34,518 nucleotides of DNA, from NCBI GenBank assembly GCA_020445335.1, contig JAGRGU010000022.1, positions 1 through 34,518 of the forward strand, given 5' to 3'. Below are positions 18,745 through 27,732 of the stretch, piece after piece (position 1 is the stretch's first letter; each line of letters starts with the position of its first letter). Made by a program: the position numbers and the translations under genes. The notes under the pieces are model-generated. The model worked only from the letters and a program-made list of their open reading frames with translations. It did no database searches and was not told the origin of the DNA. Origin of the DNA: Gammaproteobacteria bacterium. Its GTDB lineage: Bacteria > Pseudomonadota > Gammaproteobacteria > Chromatiales > Chromatiaceae.

Positions 18745-18851
18745 CGAAGGCAGATATCTTGAGCGGTCGGGGCGAAAAGTATACCCGAAATGTTGCGCAA
18801 CGGGTCAACCGGCGGGCAGTTGTGGGTGGTTCCATTGGCGGGGTCGAGTGG

Positions 18852-19814
18852 ATGTCCGAGGACGAACGGCAGTACCAAGCGCGGGTGGATCTGGAGTTGG
18901 CCGGAAGCCGGCTGGACCAGGTGCTGCCGCAGCTTTTTCCCGAGTTTTCACGTACCCGGCTGCAACAGTGGGTGCGCGCCGGCAGGGTCAGCTGCAACGG
19001 CGAAGCGGTCACCCGACCGCGGCAGAAGCTGTTCGGCGGCGAAACCCTCGGGCTGCGGGCACAGTTGGAGGATCAGGTCGAGAACCGCCCGCAGCCGATT
19101 CCGCTCGATCTGCGCTATCAGGACGACGCCATCATCGTGGTCAACAAGCCGGCCGGACTGGTGGTGCACCCCGCGGCAGGAAATCCCGACGGCACATTGC
19201 AGAATGCGCTGTTGCACTTTGATCCGGGGCTGATTCAGCTGCCGCGGGCCGGCATCGTTCATCGCCTGGACAAGGAGACGTCAGGCCTGCTGGTGATCGC
19301 ACGCACGGTCGCCGCGCACAAGTTCCTGGTCGAGCGGTTGCAGGCGCGGGAGATCAGTCGCGAGTACCTGGCGGTGGTGCGCGGCTTGCCGACCACCGGC
19401 GGTCGGGTCGACGCGCCCATCGGCAGGGATCCCCACCACCGCACGCGTATGGCGGTGGTGGCAGGCGGTAAACCGGCGGTGACGCACTACCGGATCGAAG
19501 CGCGCTTTCGCGCCCATGCCGCGCTGCAGGTCAGTCTGGAGAGCGGTCGCACGCATCAGATCCGGGTGCACATGGCGCATATCCGCTATCCGCTGGTGGG
19601 TGATCCGAGTTATGGCGGGCGGTTTGCGATGCCCGCCGGTGCGAGCCCGGCGCTTCAGACCGCACTGCGGGGGTTTACCCGGCAGGCACTGCATGCCAGG
19701 CGATTGGGTCTGGTGCATCCGCAAAGCGGAGAGTGGGTGGAGTGGTCGGCCGAGCCGCCCGAGGATCTGCAGGGGTTGTTGCGGGCGCTGCGCGAGGATG
19801 CCATGGATGAATGA
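18852..19814 (+). CDS. rluD: 23S rRNA pseudouridine synthase RluD
   Basis: RluD makes pseudouridines 1911, 1915 and 1917 in helix 69 of 23S rRNA. From the ATG at 18852 it has 320 residues. These comprise an S4 RNA-binding domain (about 15-75: GSRLDQVLPQLFPEFSR), then the RluA-type catalytic domain with Asp140 in HRLDKETSGLLVIA, and the family ends TGRTHQIRVH-like (SGRTHQIRVHMAHI) and HARRLGLVHP. The frame is open upstream to 18642 but that is antisense to bamD and not conserved. It overlaps pgeF by 8 bp, so the two are co-translated. Confidence 0.95.
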   Translation: MSEDERQYQARVDLELAGSRLDQVLPQLFPEFSRTRLQQWVRAGRVSCNGEAVTRPRQKLFGGETLGLRAQLEDQVENRPQPIPLDLRYQDDAIIVVNKPAGLVVHPAAGNPDGTLQNALLHFDPGLIQLPRAGIVHRLDKETSGLLVIARTVAAHKFLVERLQAREISREYLAVVRGLPTTGGRVDAPIGRDPHHRTRMAVVAGGKPAVTHYRIEARFRAHAALQVSLESGRTHQIRVHMAHIRYPLVGDPSYGGRFAMPAGASPALQTALRGFTRQALHARRLGLVHPQSGEWVEWSAEPPEDLQGLLRALREDAMDE

Positions 19815-20541
19815 GTGGATAGTGCCTGATTGGCCCGCATCCGAGCGGGTTCGTGCTTTGATCACCACGCGACACGGAGGCCACAGCGCAGCGCCGTTCG
19901 ACAGCCTTAATCTGGGCGACCACGTCGGTGACGACCCTGCCTGCGTGCGACGCAACCGCGCACTGCTGCGGCAGCACGGCGACCTGCCCGGGGAGCCGCT
20001 GTGGCTCAACCAGGTGCATGGCTGCGCCGTGGCCGGCTGCCACACGGAGGGTGGGGTGCCGCCGGAGGCGGACGCCTCGACGACAACCCAACCCGGGCGC
20101 ATCTGCGCGGTGATGACGGCCGACTGCCTGCCGCTGCTGATTTGCGATCTCGGCGCCACCCGAGTGGCGGCGATCCATGCCGGGTGGCGTGGTCTGGTCA
20201 ATGGCGTGATCGAGCGGTCACTGGCCTGTTTCAGTCAGCCCGGAGAGGAGCTGATGGTATGGCTGGGGCCGGCGATCGGTCCCGCGGCATTCGAGGTGGG
20301 AGAGGAGGTTCGTGCCGCTTTCGTCGCAGTTCAACCCGAGGCTGCTCCGGCATTTACAACGGCTCGTCCGGGGCATTGGTTCGCCGATATCTACCAGCTC
20401 GCGCGACTGCGATTGCAGGCGGCTGGCGTCGGCTACATCGGTGGCGGCGGCTACTGCACCCATTCCGACTCTGCACGTTTCTTCTCCTACCGCCGTGACG
20501 GTGTGACGGGGCGTATGGCCTCGCTGATCTGGCTGGAGTGA
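19807..20541 (+). CDS. pgeF: Peptidoglycan editing factor PgeF (YfiH/LACC1 family)
   Basis: This family includes YfiH, which removes wrongly incorporated residues at position 1 of the muropeptide stem; homologues have purine nucleoside phosphorylase/deaminase activity. The 244 residues contain TTRHGGHSAAPFDSLNLGDHVGD, the family N-terminus. The zinc/catalytic ligands are His71 (QVHGC), Cys107 (TADCLPLLI) and His124 (IHAGWRGLV). WLGPAIGPAAFEVG and the C-terminal CTHSDSARFFSYRRD are conserved. An in-frame ATG at 19798 is an alternative start. rluD-pgeF linkage is conserved. Confidence 0.94.
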   Translation: MNEWIVPDWPASERVRALITTRHGGHSAAPFDSLNLGDHVGDDPACVRRNRALLRQHGDLPGEPLWLNQVHGCAVAGCHTEGGVPPEADASTTTQPGRICAVMTADCLPLLICDLGATRVAAIHAGWRGLVNGVIERSLACFSQPGEELMVWLGPAIGPAAFEVGEEVRAAFVAVQPEAAPAFTTARPGHWFADIYQLARLRLQAAGVGYIGGGGYCTHSDSARFFSYRRDGVTGRMASLIWLE

Positions 20542-20593
20542 GGGATGCTGGCAGAGTGGCTTACGATGGCGGAGATATCATGCAGCGGATTCG

Positions 20594-21292
20594 ATGCGGA
20601 TGAGTGACTATCTGCTCTTCGGTGCGGGTGGCACCCTTTTACTGCTGGGATGGCAATCGATAAGACTGCGTCGTGCTGCCTTCAGAGCCAATCGGGTCGA
20701 CTGGGGCAGTCGTTGGCTCAATTTCATCGACGGCCTGAACCGGATCTTCTGCTACCGCTACCACCGGCTCAATCTGACTGGCCTGCGGCTGCCGCGGAGC
20801 GGTCCCGCAATCGTGGTGGCGAATCATCTGTCGGGCCTGGATCCGTTGCTGTTGATCGCCTCGGCCAGAAGGCCGCTCAGATTTCTGATCGCGCGAGAGC
20901 AGTACCAGCGTTTCGGTCTGACCTGGCTGTTCAGGGCCATCGGGTGCATCCCGGTCGACCGTGAGAGTCGGCCGGAGCAGGCGCTGCGGGCGGCGCTGCG
21001 CGCACTGCGCCAGGGCGAGGTGCTGGCACTCTTTCCGCACGGCGTTATCCATCTGCCGAGCGACCCGCCGCGACGTCTGAAACCCGGAGCCGCGCGGCTG
21101 GCGCAATTGACCGGTGCGCCGCTGATACCGCAGCGCATCTCCGGCATTCGCGGCCAGGGTACGGTAGTCGCCGGTGTATTGCTGCGCAGCAAGGCGCAGA
21201 TCGAACAGCTGCCTCCGATCTCGGTCGCAGGACGCGAGCTGGCGGAGATTCAGGCTGAACTCGGCGCGATCCTGGACGCTACCCAAGGGTAG
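20594..21292 (+). CDS. PlsC-like lysophospholipid (1-acylglycerol-3-phosphate) acyltransferase family protein
   Basis: The 232-residue protein has an N-terminal hydrophobic helix (about 5-20) and a PlsC domain. The acyltransferase motif NHLSGLD supplies His78 and Asp83 (HX4D). GCIPVDRES and LALFPHGVIHLPSDPPRRLKPGAARLA-like blocks match the substrate-phosphate site; the usual EG of FPEG is HG here. The role is probably acylation of a glycerophospholipid or a related lipid acceptor; true PlsC activity is not certain. It follows pgeF by 52 bp and precedes the glycan locus. Confidence 0.85.
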   Translation: MRMSDYLLFGAGGTLLLLGWQSIRLRRAAFRANRVDWGSRWLNFIDGLNRIFCYRYHRLNLTGLRLPRSGPAIVVANHLSGLDPLLLIASARRPLRFLIAREQYQRFGLTWLFRAIGCIPVDRESRPEQALRAALRALRQGEVLALFPHGVIHLPSDPPRRLKPGAARLAQLTGAPLIPQRISGIRGQGTVVAGVLLRSKAQIEQLPPISVAGRELAEIQAELGAILDATQG

Positions 21293-21352
21293 ACCAGAAT
21301 GCTCTGGTGCAGTTGTAACCCAATGACGTAAGAGAGCCTGCGACGGACGATC

Positions 21353-21811
21353 ATGGAGAGTGAAGAGCGGGAGCGAGGGATGAATTCGATTGCCGTGGGG
21401 ATCGGGGAGCGTATCGCGAAGCTGGGATCATCGATCCCGGAGAACGAGCTGTTGCGTTATTTTCTCGCCAGCGGATTCGCCCTGGGCGTCGATTACGGGA
21501 CGCTGTTGCTGCTGACCGAAGTGGTCGGCCTCCACTATCTGGTTTCCGCCGCGATCGGCTTCATGCTGGGACTGGTCAGCGTATATCTGCTGAGTATCCA
21601 TTGGGTTTTCACGACCAGGCGGGTTCAGAAGAGCCACCATGAAGCGCTGATCTTCGCTATCATCGGCTTTGGTGGATTGGGAATAAACGAGTTGGGACTC
21701 TATCTGTTGACCGAAGCGCTGATGCTGCACTACGCGGTTTCGAAGCTGCTGGTGACCGGCCTGGTATTCGGCTGGAACTTCGGTATCAGGAAGATACTGC
21801 TATTTCGGTGA
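21353..21811 (+). CDS. GtrA-family membrane protein
   Basis: GtrA proteins are small four-helix membrane proteins, probably flippases or partners for polyprenyl-phosphate-linked sugars. The 152 residues show four hydrophobic segments (about 33-50, 55-80, 95-118 and 122-145) and the typical entry [22 protein letters not shown] and exit [12 protein letters not shown]. An ATG at 21380 is an alternative start with GCGAGGG before it. It is 4 bp from the flavoprotein gene and is followed one gene later by a DPM1-type glycosyltransferase, the usual functional partner. Confidence 0.87.
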   Translation: MESEERERGMNSIAVGIGERIAKLGSSIPENELLRYFLASGFALGVDYGTLLLLTEVVGLHYLVSAAIGFMLGLVSVYLLSIHWVFTTRRVQKSHHEALIFAIIGFGGLGINELGLYLLTEALMLHYAVSKLLVTGLVFGWNFGIRKILLFR

Positions 21812-21815
21812 GTTT

Positions 21816-23402
21816 ATGAGCGAAGGGAAGGCTGTCATTATTGGTGCGGGGCCCGCAGGTCTCACGGCCGCATACGAGCTGCAGAAGCGCACGGGCATTC
21901 AGGCGCTGGTTTTCGAGAAGAGCGGGCATATCGGCGGTATCTCCAAGACGGTCAACTACAAGGGCAACCGCATCGATATCGGTGGGCACCGTTTTTTCTC
22001 CAAGTCTGATCGGGTGATGCAGTGGTGGACCGACATCATGCCGGTCGAGGCCTACGAGCGCGAAGAGTCGCCGATCAAAATCCGCTATCAGGGACAGGAG
22101 CGGCGACTGGAGCTGAGTGAGACCGAGAACTCCCCCGCTGAAACAGATCTTATCTTTCTGGTGCGCAACCGCCTGTCACGCATCTTCTACCTGCGCCACT
22201 TCTTCGACTACCCACTCTCGCTGGGATGGGCGACGATTAGAAACCTTGGCTTTCTTCGCATGTCGAGGATTGGTATCAGCTATCTGAAGGCATTGGCCCT
22301 TCCGATCAAGGATGAACGAACGCTCGAGGATTTCTTCATCAATCGTTTCGGACGTGAACTCTATCTGACCTTTTTCAAAGACTATACCGAAAAGGTTTGG
22401 GGGGTGCCCTGTACGGAGATCGGCGCTGACTGGGGCGCGCAGCGAATCAAGGGATTGTCGGTCACCCGGGCGTTGTGGCACGCGCTGAAAAGTCTCGCTG
22501 GCGTGCGTTCAGAAGATGTCGGGCAGAAGGGGACCGAAACTTCGCTGATCGAGCGTTTTCTCTATCCCAAGTTAGGCCCCGGGCAGATGTGGGAGACGGT
22601 GGCCGAACGCATCACCGCAGACGGTGGTGTGGTGTGTATGGGCTGGGAGGCGACCGGTATTGAACTCGAGAATCACCAGGTGATCGCGGTCAATCTGACA
22701 AGCGCCGATGGCATTCGACAGCAGCGGGTCGAGGTCGACTACGTTTTCTCGACCATGCCGGTACGCGAGCTGATTGCGGCGATGGGCGACGCAGCGCCGG
22801 CGGAGGTCGGCAGGATTGCGGGCGGCCTGCAGTACCGGGACTTCATCACGGTCGGAATGCTGTTGAAGAGGCTGCGCGTCGCCGACGGGGAGGGTGCCAA
22901 AAACGGCCGGTTGCCCGACAACTGGATCTATATCCAGGAGCGTGACGTGCGCGTCGGCCGGGTCCAGGTCTTCAACAACTGGAGTCCCTACATGGTCGAA
23001 GATCCGAATACCGTCTGGATCGGGCTGGAGTACTTTTGCAACGAAGGGGATGATCTGTGGTCGATGGCGGACGAAGCGCTCATCGCCTTCGCCACTGAGG
23101 AGATGGAGCGCATCGGATTTATCGCCAAAGAGGATCTTCTCGACTCGACGGTAATCAGAATGCCCAAAGCCTATCCTGGCTATTTCGGCGAATCCTATCC
23201 GAAGTTTGATCAGATCAGGGAATTTACCGACACCATCGAAAATCTGTTCCTGATCGGTCGTAATGGCATGCACCGCTACAACAACCAGGATCATTCCATG
23301 CTGACCGCGATGGCGGCGGTGGATAATATCGCAAATCAGGACAAGCGGAAGGGCAACATCTGGAGCGTTAACACGGAAAGTGAGTACCACGAGTCCAAAT
23401 AG
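21816..23402 (+). CDS. NAD(P)/FAD-dependent oxidoreductase, UDP-galactopyranose mutase-like
   Basis: The 528-residue protein begins with a Rossmann FAD site, [16 protein letters not shown] (GxGxxG at 10-15). [32 protein letters not shown] follows in separate blocks, typical of the amine-oxidase/UDP-galactopyranose-mutase superfamily. Further motifs are [25 protein letters not shown] and a C-terminal FAD-contact segment around [21 protein letters not shown]. These proteins are common in O-antigen and exopolysaccharide loci beside GtrA and DPM1-like genes. Substrate is unknown; ring contraction or another redox step on a lipid- or nucleotide-linked sugar is plausible but not shown. Confidence 0.85.
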   Translation: MSEGKAVIIGAGPAGLTAAYELQKRTGIQALVFEKSGHIGGISKTVNYKGNRIDIGGHRFFSKSDRVMQWWTDIMPVEAYEREESPIKIRYQGQERRLELSETENSPAETDLIFLVRNRLSRIFYLRHFFDYPLSLGWATIRNLGFLRMSRIGISYLKALALPIKDERTLEDFFINRFGRELYLTFFKDYTEKVWGVPCTEIGADWGAQRIKGLSVTRALWHALKSLAGVRSEDVGQKGTETSLIERFLYPKLGPGQMWETVAERITADGGVVCMGWEATGIELENHQVIAVNLTSADGIRQQRVEVDYVFSTMPVRELIAAMGDAAPAEVGRIAGGLQYRDFITVGMLLKRLRVADGEGAKNGRLPDNWIYIQERDVRVGRVQVFNNWSPYMVEDPNTVWIGLEYFCNEGDDLWSMADEALIAFATEEMERIGFIAKEDLLDSTVIRMPKAYPGYFGESYPKFDQIREFTDTIENLFLIGRNGMHRYNNQDHSMLTAMAAVDNIANQDKRKGNIWSVNTESEYHESK

Positions 23403-23435
23403 AGGCTGTATCCAGCCGGCTGCACAGGCGATCCC

Positions 23436-24398
23436 ATGAAACTGATAGTCCAGATCCCCTGTTTCAACGAGGAACATACACTCCCCCAAACGGTGGCTGA
23501 CATACCGCGGGAGATTCCTGGTATCGACAAGGTCGAGATACTGATCATCGACGACGGCAGCGTTGATCGCACGAGAGAGATTGCACGGGATATCGGTGTC
23601 GATCATATAGTCGTCAACAAGACCAACATGGGGCTGGCGCGAAGTTTTCGCAGAGGATTGGATGCGTGCCTGCGAGCGGGGGCCGACATCGTCGTCAACA
23701 CCGATGGAGACAATCAATACCAGGGCGGAGACATCGGTAAGCTCGTGGCACCTATTCTGGAAAATCGTGCGGACATTGTCGTTGGTGACAGACAGACCGA
23801 AACCATCGCCCATTTCTCTCGCGCGAAAAAGCTTATGCAAAGGCTGGGGAGCGCCATGGTTCGTCGGCTCTCCGGAATCAATGTGCCGGACGCGGTCAGC
23901 GGCTTTCGCGCATTTTCGAGGGAGGCTGCTATAAAGCTGAACGTTCTCACGTCTTTCAGCTATACGATCGAGATACTCATACAGGCAGGCAGGCGCAACA
24001 TGGCAGTGGTCTCCGTTCCGGTCGGTACCAATTCCAAAACCCGTGAATCACGCCTTTTCAAGAGCATCCCCTCCTTCGTAGCCAGGCAGATCACCACGCT
24101 GGTGCGCGTCTACGCCATGTATCAGCCGCTCAAGGTTTTTTTCTATCTGGGCATGGTGCTGAGCCTGACGGGAACGATTCCAATCGTCCGTTTCCTCTAC
24201 TTTTTCTTCACGGGAAATGGCGGTGGTCATGTGCAGTCTCTCGTTCTTGGCGGCGTATTTCTGCTGATGGGATTCGTGACCTTTCTGTTCGGATTGCTCG
24301 CGGACTTGATCTCCAGCAATCGTCAGCTTGCTGAAATCACGCTTGAAAGAGTGAAGATCCTCGAATTGAGCGGAAGAGAGAGCACCGATGAGAGCTGA
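23436..24398 (+). CDS. DPM1-type family 2 glycosyltransferase with C-terminal membrane anchor
   Basis: The 320-residue GT-A enzyme is expected to move a sugar from a nucleotide donor onto polyprenyl phosphate. IPCFNEEHTLPQTVADIP is the GT2 start. DDGSVDRT (39-46) binds the nucleotide and VNTDGDNQY gives the metal site (Asp90, Asp92). GVNGIP-like VSGFRAFSREA lies in the acceptor region. Two hydrophobic helices (about 232-254 and 268-294) anchor it. Gene order GtrA-flavoprotein-GT2 suggests the sugar-lipid is flipped by GtrA and used outside by a GT-C enzyme encoded in the same locus. Confidence 0.9.
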   Translation: MKLIVQIPCFNEEHTLPQTVADIPREIPGIDKVEILIIDDGSVDRTREIARDIGVDHIVVNKTNMGLARSFRRGLDACLRAGADIVVNTDGDNQYQGGDIGKLVAPILENRADIVVGDRQTETIAHFSRAKKLMQRLGSAMVRRLSGINVPDAVSGFRAFSREAAIKLNVLTSFSYTIEILIQAGRRNMAVVSVPVGTNSKTRESRLFKSIPSFVARQITTLVRVYAMYQPLKVFFYLGMVLSLTGTIPIVRFLYFFFTGNGGGHVQSLVLGGVFLLMGFVTFLFGLLADLISSNRQLAEITLERVKILELSGRESTDES

Positions 24399-24514
24399 GT
24401 TCAGGCAGGCAACGTACAAGCCTGTCATGGAGAGATATGCCGACTCCGTAGTCGTGCTCTGCTTCCGCGAACGCGTATCCAACAATAAATTCACTTCACG
24501 AAATCCGTACGGAC

Positions 24515-25828
24515 ATGCTTGAGCAGGCGCGCAAGCTTGCCCGCAATACCGCTTTCAGGAAGTATTTCCTCAATACCTCATGGATGTTTTTCGAGAAAGG
24601 CGTCCGTTTCGTTTCGATTTTTTTGGTTGGTATCTTTGTCGGGCGTTATCTGGGACCGGAAAAGTTCGGTCTTCTGAGTTACGCGGTAGCTGTTACCAGT
24701 ATCTTTATCATCCTGTCGAGACTGGGAATGGAATCGGTACTGGTTCGCGAGCTTGCCGCCAATCCCGACAAGTCCAGTCAGTACATATCCACTGCGTTTA
24801 CATTGCTGATATTGGGCGGTATTGCCGCGCTCATCGTCGTATTGGCCTCGGTGGCTTTGTTGGCTAGTACGTTTCAGGAGAAAGCCTGTATTCTGCTCAT
24901 CTCGCTCGGTCTGCTTTTTCAATCTTTTCTGGTCTTCGACTACGCTTTTCAGGCAAAGACGGAGGCGAAATACTCATCTTTGGGGAAGAGTGTCGCGCTT
25001 CTATTCAGTGCGATATTAAAGATCGTTCTGATCATCGCTCAGGCAGATCTCTATTGGTTTGCCGCCTCCTACACCATCGAGCATCTTCTGGTCGCGACCT
25101 CTCTCTTCGTTCTTTTTAAAAGCAGGATGAAGTTAAAATTGCGGGTTGGCATCAGTAGGCTTTTCGCACTTCCGTTACTCAAGAGCGCCTGGCCGATGCT
25201 GCTGTCGGGGATTGCGGGCATGATTCTTGTGCGAGTGGATCAGATAATGATCAGGCATTTTCTCGATACAAGCCAACTCGGCCTGTATGCGGCGGCGATC
25301 AAAATCTACGAGGGCTGGATGAATTTCCCTTTTATTTTCAGCATATCAATGCTGCCTTTGATCACCAGATTGAAAAGTGGTGATATTGCGGAATTCGAGC
25401 GCATTCTTACGACGTTGTTTGCTGCAGCATTCTGGAGTAGCGCCGCCTTTGCTGTGGCGGTAACTCTCTTTGACGAACAAATTATCTCTCTGACATTTGG
25501 AGAAGAGTATCAGGCAGCGGCATCGACACTGGCAATCATTATCTGGGCTTCGCTGCCGGCATCTCATGGATTTATGTCGGCGCGTTATCTGATCGTGGAA
25601 AAAAGGGAGTTCAAGATCGTCCGTCGCAACTGGATAGCGATTTTTCTGAATGTGCCCTTGAATCTGGTGATGATCCCGATGTACGGCATAAAGGGCGCGG
25701 CGATAGCGACGATTCTCAGCCTGGTCTTCGTGCACTGGTGCCTTGATATGTTCGACGAGGATCTTGCCCAGCTATTCAGAGTAAAGAACAGAGCGATGCT
25801 GTTCAGGTTTGGTAACTATGAGTCCTGA
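24515..25828 (+). CDS. Wzx-like oligosaccharide flippase (MOP/PST superfamily)
   Basis: The 437-residue protein is mostly hydrophobic, with about 12 membrane helices. It starts FRKYFLNTSWMFFEKGVRFVSIFLVGIFVGRYLGPEKFGLLSYA, typical of the polysaccharide transporter family that flips lipid-linked oligosaccharide repeat units to the periplasm. RVDQIMIRHFLD (about 244-255) is another family segment. A 116-bp spacer precedes it, with no strong ribosome site. It overlaps the next gene by 11 bp. Base composition is clearly AT-richer than the pil and suc regions. Confidence 0.9.
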   Translation: MLEQARKLARNTAFRKYFLNTSWMFFEKGVRFVSIFLVGIFVGRYLGPEKFGLLSYAVAVTSIFIILSRLGMESVLVRELAANPDKSSQYISTAFTLLILGGIAALIVVLASVALLASTFQEKACILLISLGLLFQSFLVFDYAFQAKTEAKYSSLGKSVALLFSAILKIVLIIAQADLYWFAASYTIEHLLVATSLFVLFKSRMKLKLRVGISRLFALPLLKSAWPMLLSGIAGMILVRVDQIMIRHFLDTSQLGLYAAAIKIYEGWMNFPFIFSISMLPLITRLKSGDIAEFERILTTLFAAAFWSSAAFAVAVTLFDEQIISLTFGEEYQAAASTLAIIIWASLPASHGFMSARYLIVEKREFKIVRRNWIAIFLNVPLNLVMIPMYGIKGAAIATILSLVFVHWCLDMFDEDLAQLFRVKNRAMLFRFGNYES

Positions 25829-26969
25829 ACTCCATCTTTTCATTATCTGGGCGAACGCAAGGTTCCAGAGAGCCAAAATCATCGATGATATCGACAGTCA
25901 TTTTTCCATTGTCGAGGTCACTGATCTGAAATGGGATGCGGATAATTTTTCGAACAACCTGACGCGGTTCTACGGAGAGAGCCTGCCAGACGGGTCGTTC
26001 AAGGAGATAGAGTGCGGTACCGATCGTTTCACGTTGGTTATCGTTCTCGACAACAACCCATTGTATGAGAAGCGTAAGACGACGAAAGGTTTCAGCATCG
26101 TCAATACGCGTGTTTTCGATGCAAAAGAGCGCTACAGGCAATGGACCGGAGGTGGACACAAGATACATGCCACCAACAACATAAACGAAACAAGACATGA
26201 TTTGATGCTGTTATCGGGCATTTCGTACAGTGACTATTTCACCCGGGTCAACGAAGACAGTTATGTCCCGATATTGGAAGGCCGTTCCGACCGAAACTTG
26301 GCAGGGTGTATTCAGTGGAATTCTCTTGCAGAGCTTTTTGCGACGCTCAATGAAACTTCTGAATACGTGGTCTTGAGGAACTACCGTGACATGCCCGAGA
26401 GGTACTGCATGGATGAGCATGGCGATGTCGACCTGCTGGTCAGGGACAGGAACCAGGTTAGGCATCTTATGAACGCAAAGCCCGTTTCAAACAAGAGGTA
26501 CAGGTCACATGTAAAAGTCAATATCAACAACCAGACATTGAGGTTCGATATACGTTATGTAGGTGACAACTACTATGACCGACGCTGGCAGCAGCAGATT
26601 CTTGAAAACAGGGTTTTTTATAAAGGCTTCTATGTCCCCCATCGAGAGGACTACAAGTATTCGCTCCTGTACCATGCCTTGATCCATAAGCCGAAGGTGG
26701 GAAGTGATTACAAGGAGATACTGCTTGAACAGGGAGTCGATACGGCTGGAATGATGGAGCAACTCAAGACTTACATGGAGGAGAGGGAATATGAGTTTGT
26801 GGAGCCTGGAGATCTATCGGTCTATTTCAACTGCAAACCGCTTGACCTAACCCCAGGAGTCAAAAGAAGGTTGCATGAATCGAAGACACGGAGTTACGAC
26901 AAGCTCCTTTCGATGATCTCCCCGGAGCACCAGCGCAGGTTGAGGAAAATTGTTAGTAAAATATTTTAG
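25818..26969 (+). CDS. Unrecognised two-domain protein: possible NDP-kinase-like N-domain plus minimal nucleotidyltransferase-like domain
   Basis: I do not recognise a named family. It has 383 residues from the ATG at 25818; TTG at 25809 is an alternative. The N-terminal part (about 5-135) runs LHLFIIWANARFQRAKIIDDI, then a WTGGGHKIHATNNINETRHDL block. The second block resembles the HGSDS...E active-site region of nucleoside diphosphate kinases, with His117 at the catalytic position, but the usual KPD lysine is Trp/Ala/Asn here. Residues about 183-290 look like a minimal nucleotidyltransferase: HGDVDLLV (Asp203, Asp205) and a third acidic residue Asp244 (LRFDIRYVGD). No signal peptide or membrane helix is visible. 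It sits between flippase and kinase genes. Both domain calls are inference. Confidence 0.55.
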   Translation: MSPELHLFIIWANARFQRAKIIDDIDSHFSIVEVTDLKWDADNFSNNLTRFYGESLPDGSFKEIECGTDRFTLVIVLDNNPLYEKRKTTKGFSIVNTRVFDAKERYRQWTGGGHKIHATNNINETRHDLMLLSGISYSDYFTRVNEDSYVPILEGRSDRNLAGCIQWNSLAELFATLNETSEYVVLRNYRDMPERYCMDEHGDVDLLVRDRNQVRHLMNAKPVSNKRYRSHVKVNINNQTLRFDIRYVGDNYYDRRWQQQILENRVFYKGFYVPHREDYKYSLLYHALIHKPKVGSDYKEILLEQGVDTAGMMEQLKTYMEEREYEFVEPGDLSVYFNCKPLDLTPGVKRRLHESKTRSYDKLLSMISPEHQRRLRKIVSKIF

Positions 26970-27708
26970 ACTCAGGCATCTGCCAAGGGCATTGATTTGG
27001 TTTGTCTTTCGATATCCTGCTTTTCGACAGACGCTGAAGCGGAAGTATGGAGTCGAACATCTACATGCGCTCAGGGTAACCGATTGGCATCATGGCTGCG
27101 GATATTTTTCCGCACGCTATAAAGGTAGGAAGATCTTCATAAAGTCCGACTATGGGCTGGGTTTGTTGCCTAACGAGGTTACGGCGCAGGAAATTCTGAG
27201 AAAATATCCGGAAATCAGCAGGCGGATACTGCCACCGCTGTTCTACGACGCAGAAAATTTCCATTTTGTCGCATATGAGTATATTGAGGCCCCGACACTC
27301 AAAGCCGTTCTGAATGAGCGGAGAGTATCAGCAGAGATGCTCTCTTCCATCTGCCAGCAACTCACTTGCATCCTCGATGCCTTGTATAAGGCGCGGATCG
27401 TCTACCGCGATTTCAAGCTGGATAACATCTTCGTTTTTAATTCCTCTCTTATACTGATTGATTTCATGTTTGCGATCAGTCCCGATCCAAATATCGGTTT
27501 GAAAGAGGTAAAGAGCAATAGATTTTTACGCACTCTGATATTGCGGAATATGGGGGGCGCTTCGCAGAAGGAGAGCTTGTTGTGGGATGATGCATTTGGT
27601 CTGCATAGATTGATGAAAGAGATGAATTACACGTTAGACGGTGAGTTTGGTGACCACTGCCGGAAGATAGCCGAACGAGTGGGAAGGCTCGAGTACAGCT
27701 TGAACTGA
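26950..27708 (+). CDS. Kinase-fold protein (Kdo/aminoglycoside-kinase-like), probable glycan or small-molecule kinase
   Basis: The 252-residue protein shows the protein-kinase-like fold. Lys65 (KIFIK) is the ATP lysine, Glu76 (NEVTAQ) the helix-C partner, YRDFKLDN (152-159) the catalytic loop with Asp154 and Asn159, and DFM (171-173) replaces DFG. This small form fits lipopolysaccharide core, choline or aminoglycoside kinases rather than a regulatory Ser/Thr kinase. The start is TTG at 26950, 20 bp inside the previous gene, with GAGG 4 nt before it; no ATG precedes the conserved core. Coupling to the nucleotidyltransferase-like gene suggests joint action, for example adding a phosphate-linked group to the glycan. 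Confidence 0.7.
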   Translation: MLVKYFRLRHLPRALIWFVFRYPAFRQTLKRKYGVEHLHALRVTDWHHGCGYFSARYKGRKIFIKSDYGLGLLPNEVTAQEILRKYPEISRRILPPLFYDAENFHFVAYEYIEAPTLKAVLNERRVSAEMLSSICQQLTCILDALYKARIVYRDFKLDNIFVFNSSLILIDFMFAISPDPNIGLKEVKSNRFLRTLILRNMGGASQKESLLWDDAFGLHRLMKEMNYTLDGEFGDHCRKIAERVGRLEYSLN

Positions 27709-27732
27709 CGAATAAGGCGGATCAATTTCAAT

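Noticed and set aside
18764..18786. Promoter boxes TTGAGC / TATACC in the bamD-rluD gap
   Set aside because: Spacing is about 15 bp and the matches are partial; not enough to call.
21293..21308. Small palindrome ACCAGA-ATGC-TCTGGT between the acyltransferase and gtrA-like genes
   Set aside because: Only a 6-bp stem with no U-run; a chance palindrome of this size is common.
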